Positions 42,951-51,864 of a DNA stretch of 64,000 bases are shown here, in pieces. The stretch comes from Mesorhizobium sp. WSM4306. Lineage in GTDB: Bacteria; Pseudomonadota; Alphaproteobacteria; Rhizobiales; Rhizobiaceae. The stretch's first letter is position 1, and each line of letters begins with the position of its first letter. Both the position numbers and the translations under genes were made by a program. Under the pieces are notes generated by a model, which had not been told where the DNA came from, searched no databases, and worked only from the letters and a program-made list of their open reading frames with translations. Location: contig NZ_VFTC01000019.1 in the NCBI RefSeq assembly GCF_007003975.1, positions 62,001-126,000 on the forward strand. The letters run 5' to 3'.

Positions 42951-44552
42951 ATGAACAGGGGTGCCGACAGGCTGCTCGCGCTGGTCTTGCTGGTTATCGG
43001 CGTCGGTTGCTTCGCCATGCTGGGTCTGGCGCAGGGCGACGCAAGCATCGCGGCATCCTTCGCGTCCATGCGCTCCGTAGCCATTTTCGTGGCAGGCGTG
43101 GTCTGCGTGATCGGCGCGCTGTTGTTCTTTGCCGGCCTGTTGCCGGGACGGCCGAACCAGCTGTCCGGAACACCGCTGTTCGGTCGGGCGGCGGAGGTGC
43201 AAAACCCTGGCAGGCCGCGGCTGCGGCAAGTTTTCCTGGTTCTGCCGGCGCTTGTCGTTCTGGCGCTGCTGGCCGACCAGTTCGGCCCTTGGCGTGTTGC
43301 CGGCCCGGGTGCGGAGGTAGCCGTCCCAAACAAACCCAAAGCCGAGCCGAAGAGTCAGGATATCGCCGGCGTTCCGCCGGACCTGGCGGCGCCGCCAACT
43401 CCGCCGAGTTCGCCACCGGTCGCTATCCCGCCTGAGCCAACTCCACCCGTACAGGCAGCCAACCCGCCAGAGCCTCCGGTCCAACCGCCTTCGGCACCTG
43501 CACAGCCGCCCGCAGTCGCGCTCGCTCCGGCGACCTCGCCACCGGAAGCAGCTTCGCCACCAGCTCCGGCGTCACCACCTCAGGCCGCACTTCCGTCGCC
43601 ACCGGAAACCGTGGCGCCCTTGCCGCCGGCCGAACCACCACTGCCGACCGAGCCCGACGGTCACCGCGACGCCGTCGTCTGGCTCGCCGTGTCAGCCGAT
43701 GGCCGCGACATCATTAGCGCCAGCGCCGACCACATGATCAAGCTGTGGGACATTGCCGGCAAGCGGCTGATCCGCAATCTCGGCGAGCACAAGGACATGG
43801 CGCGCACGGCGCTGTTCATGCCCGACGGCGCCACCGCGCTGACCGCCGGCGACGACGGCGAAATCGTGCTGCGAAAGCTCGCCGACGGCACGGTGCTGCA
43901 TGTCTTCTCGTCGGGCGAAAATGGCGGTGTCCGCAAGCTCGCCGTCAGCCAGGACGGCAAGCGCGCCGTCAGTGGCCACGACACCGGCAACGTCATCGTC
44001 TGGGACCTCGTCGACAAATCCGCGCTGCACGTGATGACGGGGCACGACTGGCCGATCAGCACGGTGGCCATCTCGCCCGACGGCACACGCGCGCTGAGCG
44101 GCTCCATCGACGGCACGCTGAAACTCTGGGACGTCGAAAGCGGCAAGCAATTGCGCAGCTGGCACGGCCACGAGCAAGGCACCTACGGCGCCGTCTTCAC
44201 AGCCGACGGCCATCACGTCATCACCGGCAGCGGCGATTACACGATCAAGCTCTGGGATCTCGACACGTTCAAGGAGGTGCGCCGCTTCGAAGGCCACGAA
44301 GGCACAGTCTACACGCTGGCGCTGTCGGCCGACGGCAAGCGACTGGCCTCCGGCTCGCTCGACGGCACGGCGCGGCTGTGGGATGTCGACAGCGGCAACC
44401 AGACCGCCATGTTCGACAGCCGCACCGGCCCGATCTACGCCGTCGCCTTCGCCCCCGACGGCACGCTGCTGACCGGCGGCTACGACCGCACCATCAGGGA
44501 CTGGCCGGCCACGGGCGATGGCGAAATCCTTTTCGCCGGCGCGCCGCAGTGA
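42951..44552 (+). CDS. Membrane-anchored WD40-repeat protein with proline-rich linker
   Basis: 533 aa. Three N-terminal hydrophobic segments (about 7-27, 42-66, 90-107), a proline/alanine linker of about 110 residues (PPTPPSSPPVAIPPEPTPP type), then about seven WD40 blades from about 240: HRDAVVWLAVSADGRDIISASADHMIKLWD, HDWPISTVAISPDGTRALSGSIDGTLKLWD, HEGTVYTLALSADGKRLASGSLDGTARLWD. It is probably a periplasmic or cytosolic propeller held to the inner membrane. Partners unknown. Confidence 0.88.
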   Translation: MNRGADRLLALVLLVIGVGCFAMLGLAQGDASIAASFASMRSVAIFVAGVVCVIGALLFFAGLLPGRPNQLSGTPLFGRAAEVQNPGRPRLRQVFLVLPALVVLALLADQFGPWRVAGPGAEVAVPNKPKAEPKSQDIAGVPPDLAAPPTPPSSPPVAIPPEPTPPVQAANPPEPPVQPPSAPAQPPAVALAPATSPPEAASPPAPASPPQAALPSPPETVAPLPPAEPPLPTEPDGHRDAVVWLAVSADGRDIISASADHMIKLWDIAGKRLIRNLGEHKDMARTALFMPDGATALTAGDDGEIVLRKLADGTVLHVFSSGENGGVRKLAVSQDGKRAVSGHDTGNVIVWDLVDKSALHVMTGHDWPISTVAISPDGTRALSGSIDGTLKLWDVESGKQLRSWHGHEQGTYGAVFTADGHHVITGSGDYTIKLWDLDTFKEVRRFEGHEGTVYTLALSADGKRLASGSLDGTARLWDVDSGNQTAMFDSRTGPIYAVAFAPDGTLLTGGYDRTIRDWPATGDGEILFAGAPQ

Positions 44553-44690
44553 GGATGCTGATTGGGTCGCATATTCCCCGTACAGAAATATGGCCGGCAG
44601 ACGAGGCGCGCGCCCCATCGGCAGCTTCGTTCAATCCCGAGTCTGAACCGGCCCGGATGACGCAGAAATGTGAGCGCCCCAGGCAAGGTC

Positions 44691-44745
44691 GTGTCATATA
44701 ACTTACATCGGCGGCGAATACCAAAAACTGTCTTTTATCAGTCAA
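44691..44745 (+). promoter_or_regulatory. Two Pho-box-like sites upstream of the alkaline phosphatase gene
   Basis: GTGTCAT-ATAA-CTTACAT (44691-44708) and CTGTCTT-TTAT-CAGTCAA (44728-44745) each fit the PhoB pattern of two CTGTCAT-like 7-mers with a 4-bp spacer, and their starts are 37 bp apart. The second is only 15 bp from the ATG and overlaps the leader. PhoB control under phosphate limitation is inferred. Confidence 0.5.
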
Positions 44746-44760
44746 TTTTGGAGGTCACTT

Positions 44761-46503
44761 ATGCTTCGCTCCCTCATCGCGCTTGCCGTAACGACAAGTC
44801 TTTCCAGCGCTGCTGGCGCAACCACGATCTATCCTCTCGACCGCGCCACCATCCTCGCCCAGTCTCCTTTCGACCTGAAGGTCGAATTCGACAAGGTCGT
44901 CACCCCCGACCAGGTCACGGTGACGATCAACGGCAAGCCGGCCGAAGAGGTTCTCGGCAAGAAGGTCGAGTTCGTGGAGAAGGAAGAGGGGGTCGATGCC
45001 TCCGCGATTCTGATCCGCGCCGCCAGCATCGCCCAACCCGGCGAATACACGATCGAAGCCAAGGCCGGCGATGAAGTCAAATCCGTCAAATGGGAGGTGT
45101 TCGGAACCTCGGCGACGCCGCGCGCCAAGAACGTCATCTTCCTGCTGGGCGACGGCCTCTCGGTCGCGCATCGCACCGGCGCGCGGATCATGTCCAAGGG
45201 CATGACCGAAGGCAAGGCGAACGGCCGGCTCAACATGGACGATCTCGACCATATGGCCTTTATCGGCACGTCGTCGACCAACGCGATCGCCACCGACAGC
45301 GCCAACACCATGTCGGCCTACATGACCGGCCACAAGACGGCGGTGAACGCGCTCGGCGTCTATGCCGACCGCACCAAGCCGAGCCAGGATGACCCGAAGG
45401 TCGAGACCATCGCCGAGGCTCTGCGGCGCACCGGCAAGAAGTCGATCGGCGTCGTCTCGACGGCCGAGATCGAGGACGCCACGCCGGCAGCCGTCGTCTC
45501 CCATACCCGCAGCCGCAGCGACAAGGCCGACATCGTCGGCATGTTCTACCGGACGCAGCCTGACGTCATCCTCGGCGGCGGTTCGGCCTATTTCCTGCCA
45601 CAGAGCACGGCCGGATCCAAACGCAAGGACGACACCGACTACATCGCGAAATTCCGCGACGCCGGATACGCCCTTGCCACCGACAAAACCGAACTCGAGG
45701 CCGCGTCCAAGACCAACACCGGCAAGATCCTCGGCCTGTTCCATACCGGCAATATGGATGTCACGCTTGACCGCGAGTTCCTCAAGAAGGGCACCGTGGA
45801 AACCTTCCCCAATCAGCCGGGTCTCGTCGAAATGACTAATGTCGCGCTCGGTGAGCTTTCTAAGAACCCGGACGGCTTCTTCCTGATGGTCGAAGGCGCC
45901 TCGGTCGACAAGATGTCGCATCCGATGGACTGGGAGCGCTCCATGGTCGAGGTCATCGAGTTCGACAAGGCGGTGGGCGTTGCCATGGAATTCGCCAAGA
46001 CCCATCCCGACACCATGATCGTCGTCACCGGCGACCACACCCACAGCGTGTCGATCGTCGGCACCATCGACGACAACAAGCCGGGCCCCGAGATGCGAGA
46101 CAAGGTCGGGGTGTATGCCGACGCCGGCTTCCCGAACTACGAGGACAAGAATAGCGACGGCTATCCCGACAGCGTCGATGTCTCGCGCCGTCTGGCGATC
46201 TTCGGCGCCAGCTTCCCCGACTACTACGAGACGTTCCGTCCCAAGCTCGACGGTCCGTTCGTGCCGGCGGTGCAGAACGAGAGCAAGCAGTATGTCGCCA
46301 ACGAGAAGTACAAGGACGTGCCCGGCGCCGTGCTGCGCATCGGCAATTTGCCGAAGAATGCCGAAAGCGCCGTCCATGCCGTCGACGACGTTGTGCTCCA
46401 GGCCACGGGTCCGGGCGCGGAAGGCTTCAAGGGCTACATGGAAGAGAGCGACGTCTACCGCGTGCTGGCCGATGCGCTCGGATTGGCGCCGGCGACGAAC
46501 TGA
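44761..46503 (+). CDS. Secreted alkaline phosphatase (PhoA superfamily)
   Basis: 580 aa with a Sec signal (LIALAVTTSLSSAAGA). After an N-terminal beta domain of about 100 residues, the catalytic domain starts KNVIFLLGDGLSVAHRTGAR (metal Asp), with nucleophile Ser180 in ATDSANTMSAYMTGHKT, FLMVEGASVDKMSH (metal ligands) and VVTGDHTHSV (zinc Asp-His). It should release phosphate from monoesters in the periplasm. GGAGGTCACTT precedes ATG. Phosphate-responsive sites lie upstream. Confidence 0.92.
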   Translation: MLRSLIALAVTTSLSSAAGATTIYPLDRATILAQSPFDLKVEFDKVVTPDQVTVTINGKPAEEVLGKKVEFVEKEEGVDASAILIRAASIAQPGEYTIEAKAGDEVKSVKWEVFGTSATPRAKNVIFLLGDGLSVAHRTGARIMSKGMTEGKANGRLNMDDLDHMAFIGTSSTNAIATDSANTMSAYMTGHKTAVNALGVYADRTKPSQDDPKVETIAEALRRTGKKSIGVVSTAEIEDATPAAVVSHTRSRSDKADIVGMFYRTQPDVILGGGSAYFLPQSTAGSKRKDDTDYIAKFRDAGYALATDKTELEAASKTNTGKILGLFHTGNMDVTLDREFLKKGTVETFPNQPGLVEMTNVALGELSKNPDGFFLMVEGASVDKMSHPMDWERSMVEVIEFDKAVGVAMEFAKTHPDTMIVVTGDHTHSVSIVGTIDDNKPGPEMRDKVGVYADAGFPNYEDKNSDGYPDSVDVSRRLAIFGASFPDYYETFRPKLDGPFVPAVQNESKQYVANEKYKDVPGAVLRIGNLPKNAESAVHAVDDVVLQATGPGAEGFKGYMEESDVYRVLADALGLAPATN

Positions 46504-46626
46504 GCCGCGCGGGCTATGATTGATCCCGGCCGCTCCATTCGTTTCCGCAGGGATCCGGATGGGGCGGTTCGGGACGATGGTTCGGGCGCTGACGGCGCCC
46601 GTCTGTCGACAAGGAGGAACAAGACC

Positions 46627-47085
46627 ATGGCGTGCAGACCGATCACCCGCCGCGACGCGCTGCTCGGTTCGGCTGCGGTCGGTTTTTCCTGGGCTTTGCA
46701 TGGCGCGTCGGCAGCCGCGGCGCCGCTCACCTTCGATGACCTCTACGGCAAGATCGGCGTGCTGGGCATGAGTTTCTCCGACAAGGTCAAGATGCTCGCC
46801 GGCCAGGACGTCACCATGCAGGGTTTTATGGCGCCGCCGCTCAAGGCCGAGGCGAAATTCTTCGTCCTGACCGAGATTCCGATGGCGCTGTGCCCGTTCT
46901 GCTCATCCGACGTCGACTGGCCCGACAACATCGTCGTCATCTATCTCGACCAGGCGCAAACCTTCGAACAGGCAAACGCTCTCATCGAAGTGGCGGGCAG
47001 GCTGGAAACCGGCTCCTGGACCGATCCGGAAACCGGCTTCGTCAGCCTTTTGCGCATCGTCGACGCGCATTTCCAGCGGGCGTAG
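46627..47085 (+). CDS. Tat-exported small protein, DUF3299-like
   Basis: 152 aa from ATG 46627 after AAGGAGGAACAAGACC. A twin-arginine signal (PITRRDALLGSAAVGFSWAL, cleavage near ASAAAA) is followed by VTMQGFMAPPLKAEAKFFVLTEIPMALCPFCSSDVDWPDNIVVIYLD. The strand pattern recalls DUF3299 proteins found with ABC exporters, but the usual proline-rich PPPPNQ is replaced by CPFCSS, a CxxC that could bind metal or be redox active. It is the first gene of an operon with the ABC ATPase and permease. Confidence 0.65.
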   Translation: MACRPITRRDALLGSAAVGFSWALHGASAAAAPLTFDDLYGKIGVLGMSFSDKVKMLAGQDVTMQGFMAPPLKAEAKFFVLTEIPMALCPFCSSDVDWPDNIVVIYLDQAQTFEQANALIEVAGRLETGSWTDPETGFVSLLRIVDAHFQRA

Positions 47086-47090
47086 CGATC

Positions 47091-47801
47091 ATGCTCGGCC
47101 TGTCCGTCCGCGATTTGCGGGTCTCCTTCCGCGACCTTGAGAAGCCTGCGCTCACCGTGCCTGCGCTGGACATCCGGCCCGGCGAAAAAGTCGCCGTCAC
47201 CGGGCCTTCGGGGTCGGGCAAGACGACGTTCATCAACATTGTGACCGGGTTGGAAAGGACACGCCACGGATCGGTGCGCTGGAGCGATACCGAGCTGTCC
47301 AGCCTCTCCGAGGCCAGGCGCGATCGCTGGCGTTCGGCCCATGTCGGCCTGGTCATGCAGGAGTTTTATCTCTGCCCCGGCCTGTCGGCGCTGGAAAACG
47401 TGCTGCTGCCCGGCAGATTGTCGAGGGTCCGCCCCGTGGCCGAATTGAAGGCGGAAGGACTGCGGCTGCTCGAAAGGGTCGAAATCGAGCGCCCCGGCCA
47501 GCCGGTCGAAACCATGTCACGCGGGCAGATGCAAAGGGTCGCCGTTGCCAGGGCGCTGGTGACAAGACCAGCCATTATCGTTGCCGACGAGCCGACCGCC
47601 AGCCTTGATGCCGATTCCGGAATTGCGGTGGCGAACCTGTTGCTGCAATTGGCGGGCGAGGCGGGAACCACCCTCATCGTCGCCAGCCACGAGAAACGGC
47701 TGATAGAAAGGCTGGATCGGATCATCCGCCTGGAAGCCGGTCAGGTGACGCGCGATACCGGCGCGTCGCAGGAGATGGCCGAGCGCGATGAAGCCTTCTG
47801 A
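47091..47801 (+). CDS. MacB/LolD-type ABC ATPase
   Basis: 236 aa starting 5 nt after the previous stop. Walker A AVTGPSGSGKTTFINIVTG, Q-loop LVMQEFYL, Walker B IIVADEPTASLD, H-loop VASHEKRL. The signature is METMSRGQMQR rather than LSGGQ: the second position is Arg. It energises the adjacent FtsX-like permease; such pairs move lipoproteins, peptides or metals. Confidence 0.88.
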   Translation: MLGLSVRDLRVSFRDLEKPALTVPALDIRPGEKVAVTGPSGSGKTTFINIVTGLERTRHGSVRWSDTELSSLSEARRDRWRSAHVGLVMQEFYLCPGLSALENVLLPGRLSRVRPVAELKAEGLRLLERVEIERPGQPVETMSRGQMQRVAVARALVTRPAIIVADEPTASLDADSGIAVANLLLQLAGEAGTTLIVASHEKRLIERLDRIIRLEAGQVTRDTGASQEMAERDEAF

Positions 47802-47822
47802 GCTGGAAAAAAGGAATAGCCG

Positions 47823-49070
47823 ATGCTCCGCTTCATCGCCGCGGATCTGAGGCGACACTGGATCGGCGTGGCTGCCGTTGCCTTGCTTATCGCGCTGGCG
47901 ACCGCGCTCGGCGTCGCGGTGACGCTCAGTGAGCGGGCGCTGCGGCTGGGGAGTGCTCAGGCGGCGGATGCGTTCGACCTTGTGATCGGCGCGCCGGGCA
48001 GCGAAACCCAGCTGGTGCTGTCCTCTGTGTTTCTCCAGGCGGCGCCGCTGTCGCTGATGCCGGGCGATGTGCTCGCCGGTCTCAGCAGAGATAAGCGGGT
48101 GGCTTGGGCGGCACCTGTAGGCTTCGGTGATTTTGTCGAAAACTTTCCGATCGTCGGAACCACGCAAGCACTTGTCGACGGACTGGGTGGCATCTCCGAA
48201 GGTCGCACATTTGCGCTGCTTGGCGATGCGCTGATTGGCGCGTCGGTGCCCAAAAGCGTCGGTGCCCGCTTTCACCCCGCGCACGGACAGCTGCATGCGG
48301 CGACCGAGATCCACAATGATTTCACCTATACGATTGTCGGGCGCCTCAGCCCCACCGGCACGGCCTGGGATCGGGCGATCATCGTTCCGATCGAGGCGGT
48401 CTGGCATATTCATAAACACGAGAACGGACGCGCCGGAATTGCAGCACTTGTCGAAGAGGTTGACGCACAAGACGGTGCCGAGCCGCACGGTTTCGAAGCG
48501 CCAATCAACCCCGATGCCGTTCTCGATCCTTCGGCGCCCGGCCTGCCGGCAATCGTGGTGAAACCGCACACCATCGCCGACGCTTACAAGCTGCGCCAGC
48601 AACACCGCAGCGACCGTACGCAGGCCGTCTTCCCCGGCGAAGTGCTGACCAGGCTCTACGGAACCCTCGGCGACGCCCGCCGCATCCTTTCCGTGGTGGC
48701 CGCCGGCGCGCAATTCCTCGTTGCGGCGGCAATCCTTCTGGTGGTCATCGTCCATGTTCTCCAGCGTAGGCATCAGATCGGCGCTCTTCGCGCCTTCGGA
48801 GCGCCGCGCGCGGTGGTGTTCGGGATCGTCTGGGTGGAAACCTTTGTCATCGTCGGCGCCGGCGTTCTGCTCGGGTTCCTCTTCGGCTATCTCGCCGCCC
48901 GAACGATCGCGCATACGATGGGCGAAATGAGCGGCTTTTCCATGCCGGTGACGTTCCGCATCGAGGATATGCGCTCAGTGCTGATCCTGCTTGGCGTGGC
49001 GGGCCTTGCCGCAGTGGTGCCGTCGATCCTCGCCTATCGCCAGTCGCCTGCGCAGGCGCTGAGGAACTGA
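47823..49070 (+). CDS. FtsX-like ABC permease
   Basis: 415 aa. One N-terminal helix (WIGVAAVALLIALATALGVAVTL), a large periplasmic domain, and three C-terminal helices (FLVAAAILLVVIVHVLQRRHQIGALRAFGAPRAVVFGIVWVE as the FtsX core, then two more). Typical MacB/FtsX topology. Together with the ATPase and the Tat protein it forms a three-gene transport unit. Confidence 0.88.
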   Translation: MLRFIAADLRRHWIGVAAVALLIALATALGVAVTLSERALRLGSAQAADAFDLVIGAPGSETQLVLSSVFLQAAPLSLMPGDVLAGLSRDKRVAWAAPVGFGDFVENFPIVGTTQALVDGLGGISEGRTFALLGDALIGASVPKSVGARFHPAHGQLHAATEIHNDFTYTIVGRLSPTGTAWDRAIIVPIEAVWHIHKHENGRAGIAALVEEVDAQDGAEPHGFEAPINPDAVLDPSAPGLPAIVVKPHTIADAYKLRQQHRSDRTQAVFPGEVLTRLYGTLGDARRILSVVAAGAQFLVAAAILLVVIVHVLQRRHQIGALRAFGAPRAVVFGIVWVETFVIVGAGVLLGFLFGYLAARTIAHTMGEMSGFSMPVTFRIEDMRSVLILLGVAGLAAVVPSILAYRQSPAQALRN

Positions 49071-49089
49071 GGCGAGGGCGGCGCTTGAA

Positions 49090-49242
49090 CACCCCCCTCT
49101 GGCCTGCCGGCCATCTCCCCCGCAAGGGGGGAGATCAGCAGTTCCACCCGCCGTGCCTTCGCGACGGCCGAATGGCGAAAGCGTAGATACAGCCAATCTC
49201 CCCCCTTGCGGGGGAGATGCCCGGCAGGGCAGAGGGGGGTGT
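49090..49242. repeat. Inverted-repeat element, family A, copy 2
   Basis: Outer arms ACACCCCCCTCTGGCCTGCC and GGCAGGGCAGAGGGGGGTGT are near-perfect complements; GATCAGCAG and CAATCTCCCCCC parts lie inside. Same family as 32676-32834. Confidence 0.8.
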
Positions 49243-49267
49243 GAAGGAACGCTAACCGAGCATCCCC

Positions 49268-51280
49268 ATGCCCGACCTCAACCTCGTCGAAGCCTCGATC
49301 GCCGATCTGCGCCGTGCGCTGGAGGAGGGCGCCGTCACCAGCGTCGAACTGGTTGGCGCGTATCTCAGGCGCATCGCGCATTACGACCGGCACGGCATCG
49401 CACTGAATGCCGTGCCGGTGCTCAACCCGAAAATGTTCGAGGAGGCAGCGGCCTCCGATCTGCGGCGCCGCAACGGTGCCACGCTCGGGCCGCTCGACGG
49501 CATCCCCTATACCGCCAAGGACAGCTATAAGGTCAAAGGCCTGACGGTGGCGGCCGGCTCGCCGGCCTTCGAACATCTCATCGCCAATGAGGATGCCTTC
49601 ACCATTGCCCGGCTGCGGGCCGGCGGCGCGGTGCTGATCGGGCTGACCAACATGCCGCCAATGGCCAATGGCGGCATGCAGCGAGGCGTCTATGGCCGCG
49701 CCGAAAGCCCTTACAGCGCCGACTACCTGACCGCCGCCTTCGCCTCCGGCTCCTCCAACGGTTCTGGCACGGCGACAGCCGCGAGCTTCGCTGCCTTCGG
49801 GCTGGGCGAGGAGACATGGTCGTCGGGCCGGGCGCCGGCGTCGAACAACGCGCTGGTCGCCTACACGCCGTCGCGTGGCGTCATTTCGGTCCGGGGCAAC
49901 TGGCCGCTGGTGCCGACCATGGATGTGGTGGTGCCGCATACGCGCAGTATCGCCGACATGCTGGAACTGCTCGATGTGATCTTCGCCGATGACGCGGAGA
50001 CGCGCGGCGATTTCTGGCGTGTGCAGCCTTGGGTGCCGATCCCGGAAAGTGCGAAGCTCCGGCCGCCCAACTACACGGCGCTCGGGCTGGAAGGCGCACT
50101 GAGAGGCAAACGCTTCGGCGCGCCGAAAATGTATATCGGCCGTGACAGCGGCGCCGAGCGCCCGATCGAGACGCGCGCCTCGGTGCTCGACCTCTGGCGG
50201 CAGGCGGCAGCTGATCTCGAGCGGCTTGGCGCTGAAGTGGTCGAGGTCGATTTCCCCGTCGTCTCCAACTACGAGCGCGACCGTCCGGGCGCGAAAACCA
50301 TGGTCGAGCGTGGGCTGGTGCCGGAAGGTTTCGCCGAGCGCGAACTCTGGGATCTCTCCATTTGGGCATGGGACGATTTTCTGCGCGCCAATGCCGACCC
50401 GGCCATCCCCGATCTGGCTTCGGTCGACGGCCCAAAAATCTTCCCGCAGCCGCCGGGTACGCTGTCCGATCGCTACGGCGACGACGGTTTCGATCTGGCC
50501 GACTATGTCACCCGGGCCAGGCAAGGCGTGACGCCCTTCCACGACATTCCCACGATGGAAGACGGGCTCAAGGGGCTGGAGGCGACACGGCGCATCGACT
50601 TCGAGGACTGGCTCGATGAGCACAAGCTCGATGCGGTGGTGCTGCCGGCCGTCGCCGATGTCGGCCCGGCCGATGCCGATACCAACGAGACCTCGGCGGA
50701 CTTTGCCTGGCGCAATGGCACCTGGGTCGCCAACGGCAATCTGGTCTGGCGCCATCTCGGCATCCCGACCGTCACCGTGCCGATGGGCACGATGGCCGAT
50801 ATCGGCATGCCTGTGGGGCTGACATTTGCGGGCAAGGCTTATGACGATGTGGACCTGCTGCGCCAGGCCGGCGATTACGAGCGCGCTACGCGACGACGCA
50901 CCAGCCCGCCGCGCACGCCGACTCTGACGGACGATGTGTTTGCGGCGCGCGGTGGATCGCGGTCCAGCGATGCGCCGCCGCCGGCGCTCAGGCTTGCTGC
51001 TGAGACGAGACATCTGGAAGGCCAGGTCGAGATCGCCGTAACGATCGAACTCGATGACGCCATGGACGCGGAAGGCATCAAGGTTCATGTCAACGGCGAA
51101 CCCGTCGCCATGCAGCGAAGCGGCACAAGCTTTCACGGCGGCATCCTGGTGCCGGCCGCTGAACACGAGCGAAGGCACAGCGTCTGGCGCGACTCTTACG
51201 GGTCGCTCGTCACCGCCATCGTGCGGCTCGAAGACGGACGCACCGCCGGTGCCTATGTGGCGACGGGTGGGATCGGGTAA
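49268..51280 (+). CDS. Amidase-signature enzyme with C-terminal beta domain
   Basis: 670 aa. Catalytic Lys in PYTAKDSYKVKG, cis-Ser region FASGSSNGSGTATAASF, and nucleophile region LGEETWSSGRAPASNNALV, where the usual GGS-R is WSSGR with the nucleophile Ser kept. C-terminal residues about 575-670 form a separate beta-rich domain (GQVEIAVTIELDDAMDAEG, then HERRHSVWRDSYGSLVTAIVRL). Probably hydrolyses an amide; substrate unknown. Confidence 0.88.
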   Translation: MPDLNLVEASIADLRRALEEGAVTSVELVGAYLRRIAHYDRHGIALNAVPVLNPKMFEEAAASDLRRRNGATLGPLDGIPYTAKDSYKVKGLTVAAGSPAFEHLIANEDAFTIARLRAGGAVLIGLTNMPPMANGGMQRGVYGRAESPYSADYLTAAFASGSSNGSGTATAASFAAFGLGEETWSSGRAPASNNALVAYTPSRGVISVRGNWPLVPTMDVVVPHTRSIADMLELLDVIFADDAETRGDFWRVQPWVPIPESAKLRPPNYTALGLEGALRGKRFGAPKMYIGRDSGAERPIETRASVLDLWRQAAADLERLGAEVVEVDFPVVSNYERDRPGAKTMVERGLVPEGFAERELWDLSIWAWDDFLRANADPAIPDLASVDGPKIFPQPPGTLSDRYGDDGFDLADYVTRARQGVTPFHDIPTMEDGLKGLEATRRIDFEDWLDEHKLDAVVLPAVADVGPADADTNETSADFAWRNGTWVANGNLVWRHLGIPTVTVPMGTMADIGMPVGLTFAGKAYDDVDLLRQAGDYERATRRRTSPPRTPTLTDDVFAARGGSRSSDAPPPALRLAAETRHLEGQVEIAVTIELDDAMDAEGIKVHVNGEPVAMQRSGTSFHGGILVPAAEHERRHSVWRDSYGSLVTAIVRLEDGRTAGAYVATGGIG

Positions 51281-51319
51281 AAGGGGCGAAACAGCTGATC
51301 CGGCAAATCCGCCGCACCG

Positions 51320-51733
51320 CTAAGATGGCAGGGAGGCCAGCCATCTATCCCAAAAGCGCTGTTGCATGTGGACAAACACAGGTATGATGTCGTGGCCATC
51401 GTCAAATATATTGACCAAGTCGCTCTCTTGGGGGAGATGCCCCTCTTTTATCTTGCAGACTACCAGCCCGCGGCTCTTCTCTATCAGCGTGGCTTCAGGA
51501 AAGACATTATAGCTCGCGCCGTAACAAGAAGGCAGCAGGCCATCGACTTCTAGCTGCTGGCGGAGCTGGAACAAAGCTTCGAAATAATCGTCCTCCTCAG
51601 CCTCGATCGTATTGTCTCGATAGCTGCAGGTAAGCCGGCATCTTGTCCCTGTATCGTGCAGCGTAAAAATCGCCTGTTCGTCGTCGCTGACTGTGCCTGC
51701 ACCGATCAGGAAAACGGTATACTGTTCACTCAT
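51320..51733 (-). CDS. Conserved small cytosolic protein, 137 aa, function unknown
   Basis: An acidic protein without signal or membrane helix. The motif LPSCYGASYNVFPEA in the middle resembles the CYGASxNVYPSGM block of a widespread small-protein family, followed here by VVCKIKEGHLPQESDLVNIFDDG. The usual SGM after NVYP is absent. No function is assigned. Its composition is less GC-rich than that of its neighbours. It is convergent with the amidase gene. Confidence 0.75.
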   Translation of the reverse strand: MSEQYTVFLIGAGTVSDDEQAIFTLHDTGTRCRLTCSYRDNTIEAEEDDYFEALFQLRQQLEVDGLLPSCYGASYNVFPEATLIEKSRGLVVCKIKEGHLPQESDLVNIFDDGHDIIPVFVHMQQRFWDRWLASLPS

Positions 51734-51864
51734 AGCCGCCCCTTGCCGCTGTTAAGCGATGCTAGTGCTACTAAGGGTGGATTTCCATCCATTCCGAACC
51801 ATTTTTGGCCACGACAGCTGAGCCCTCTCCTTGACCCTCCCGCCTCCCGCGCTATCTTCGCGCC

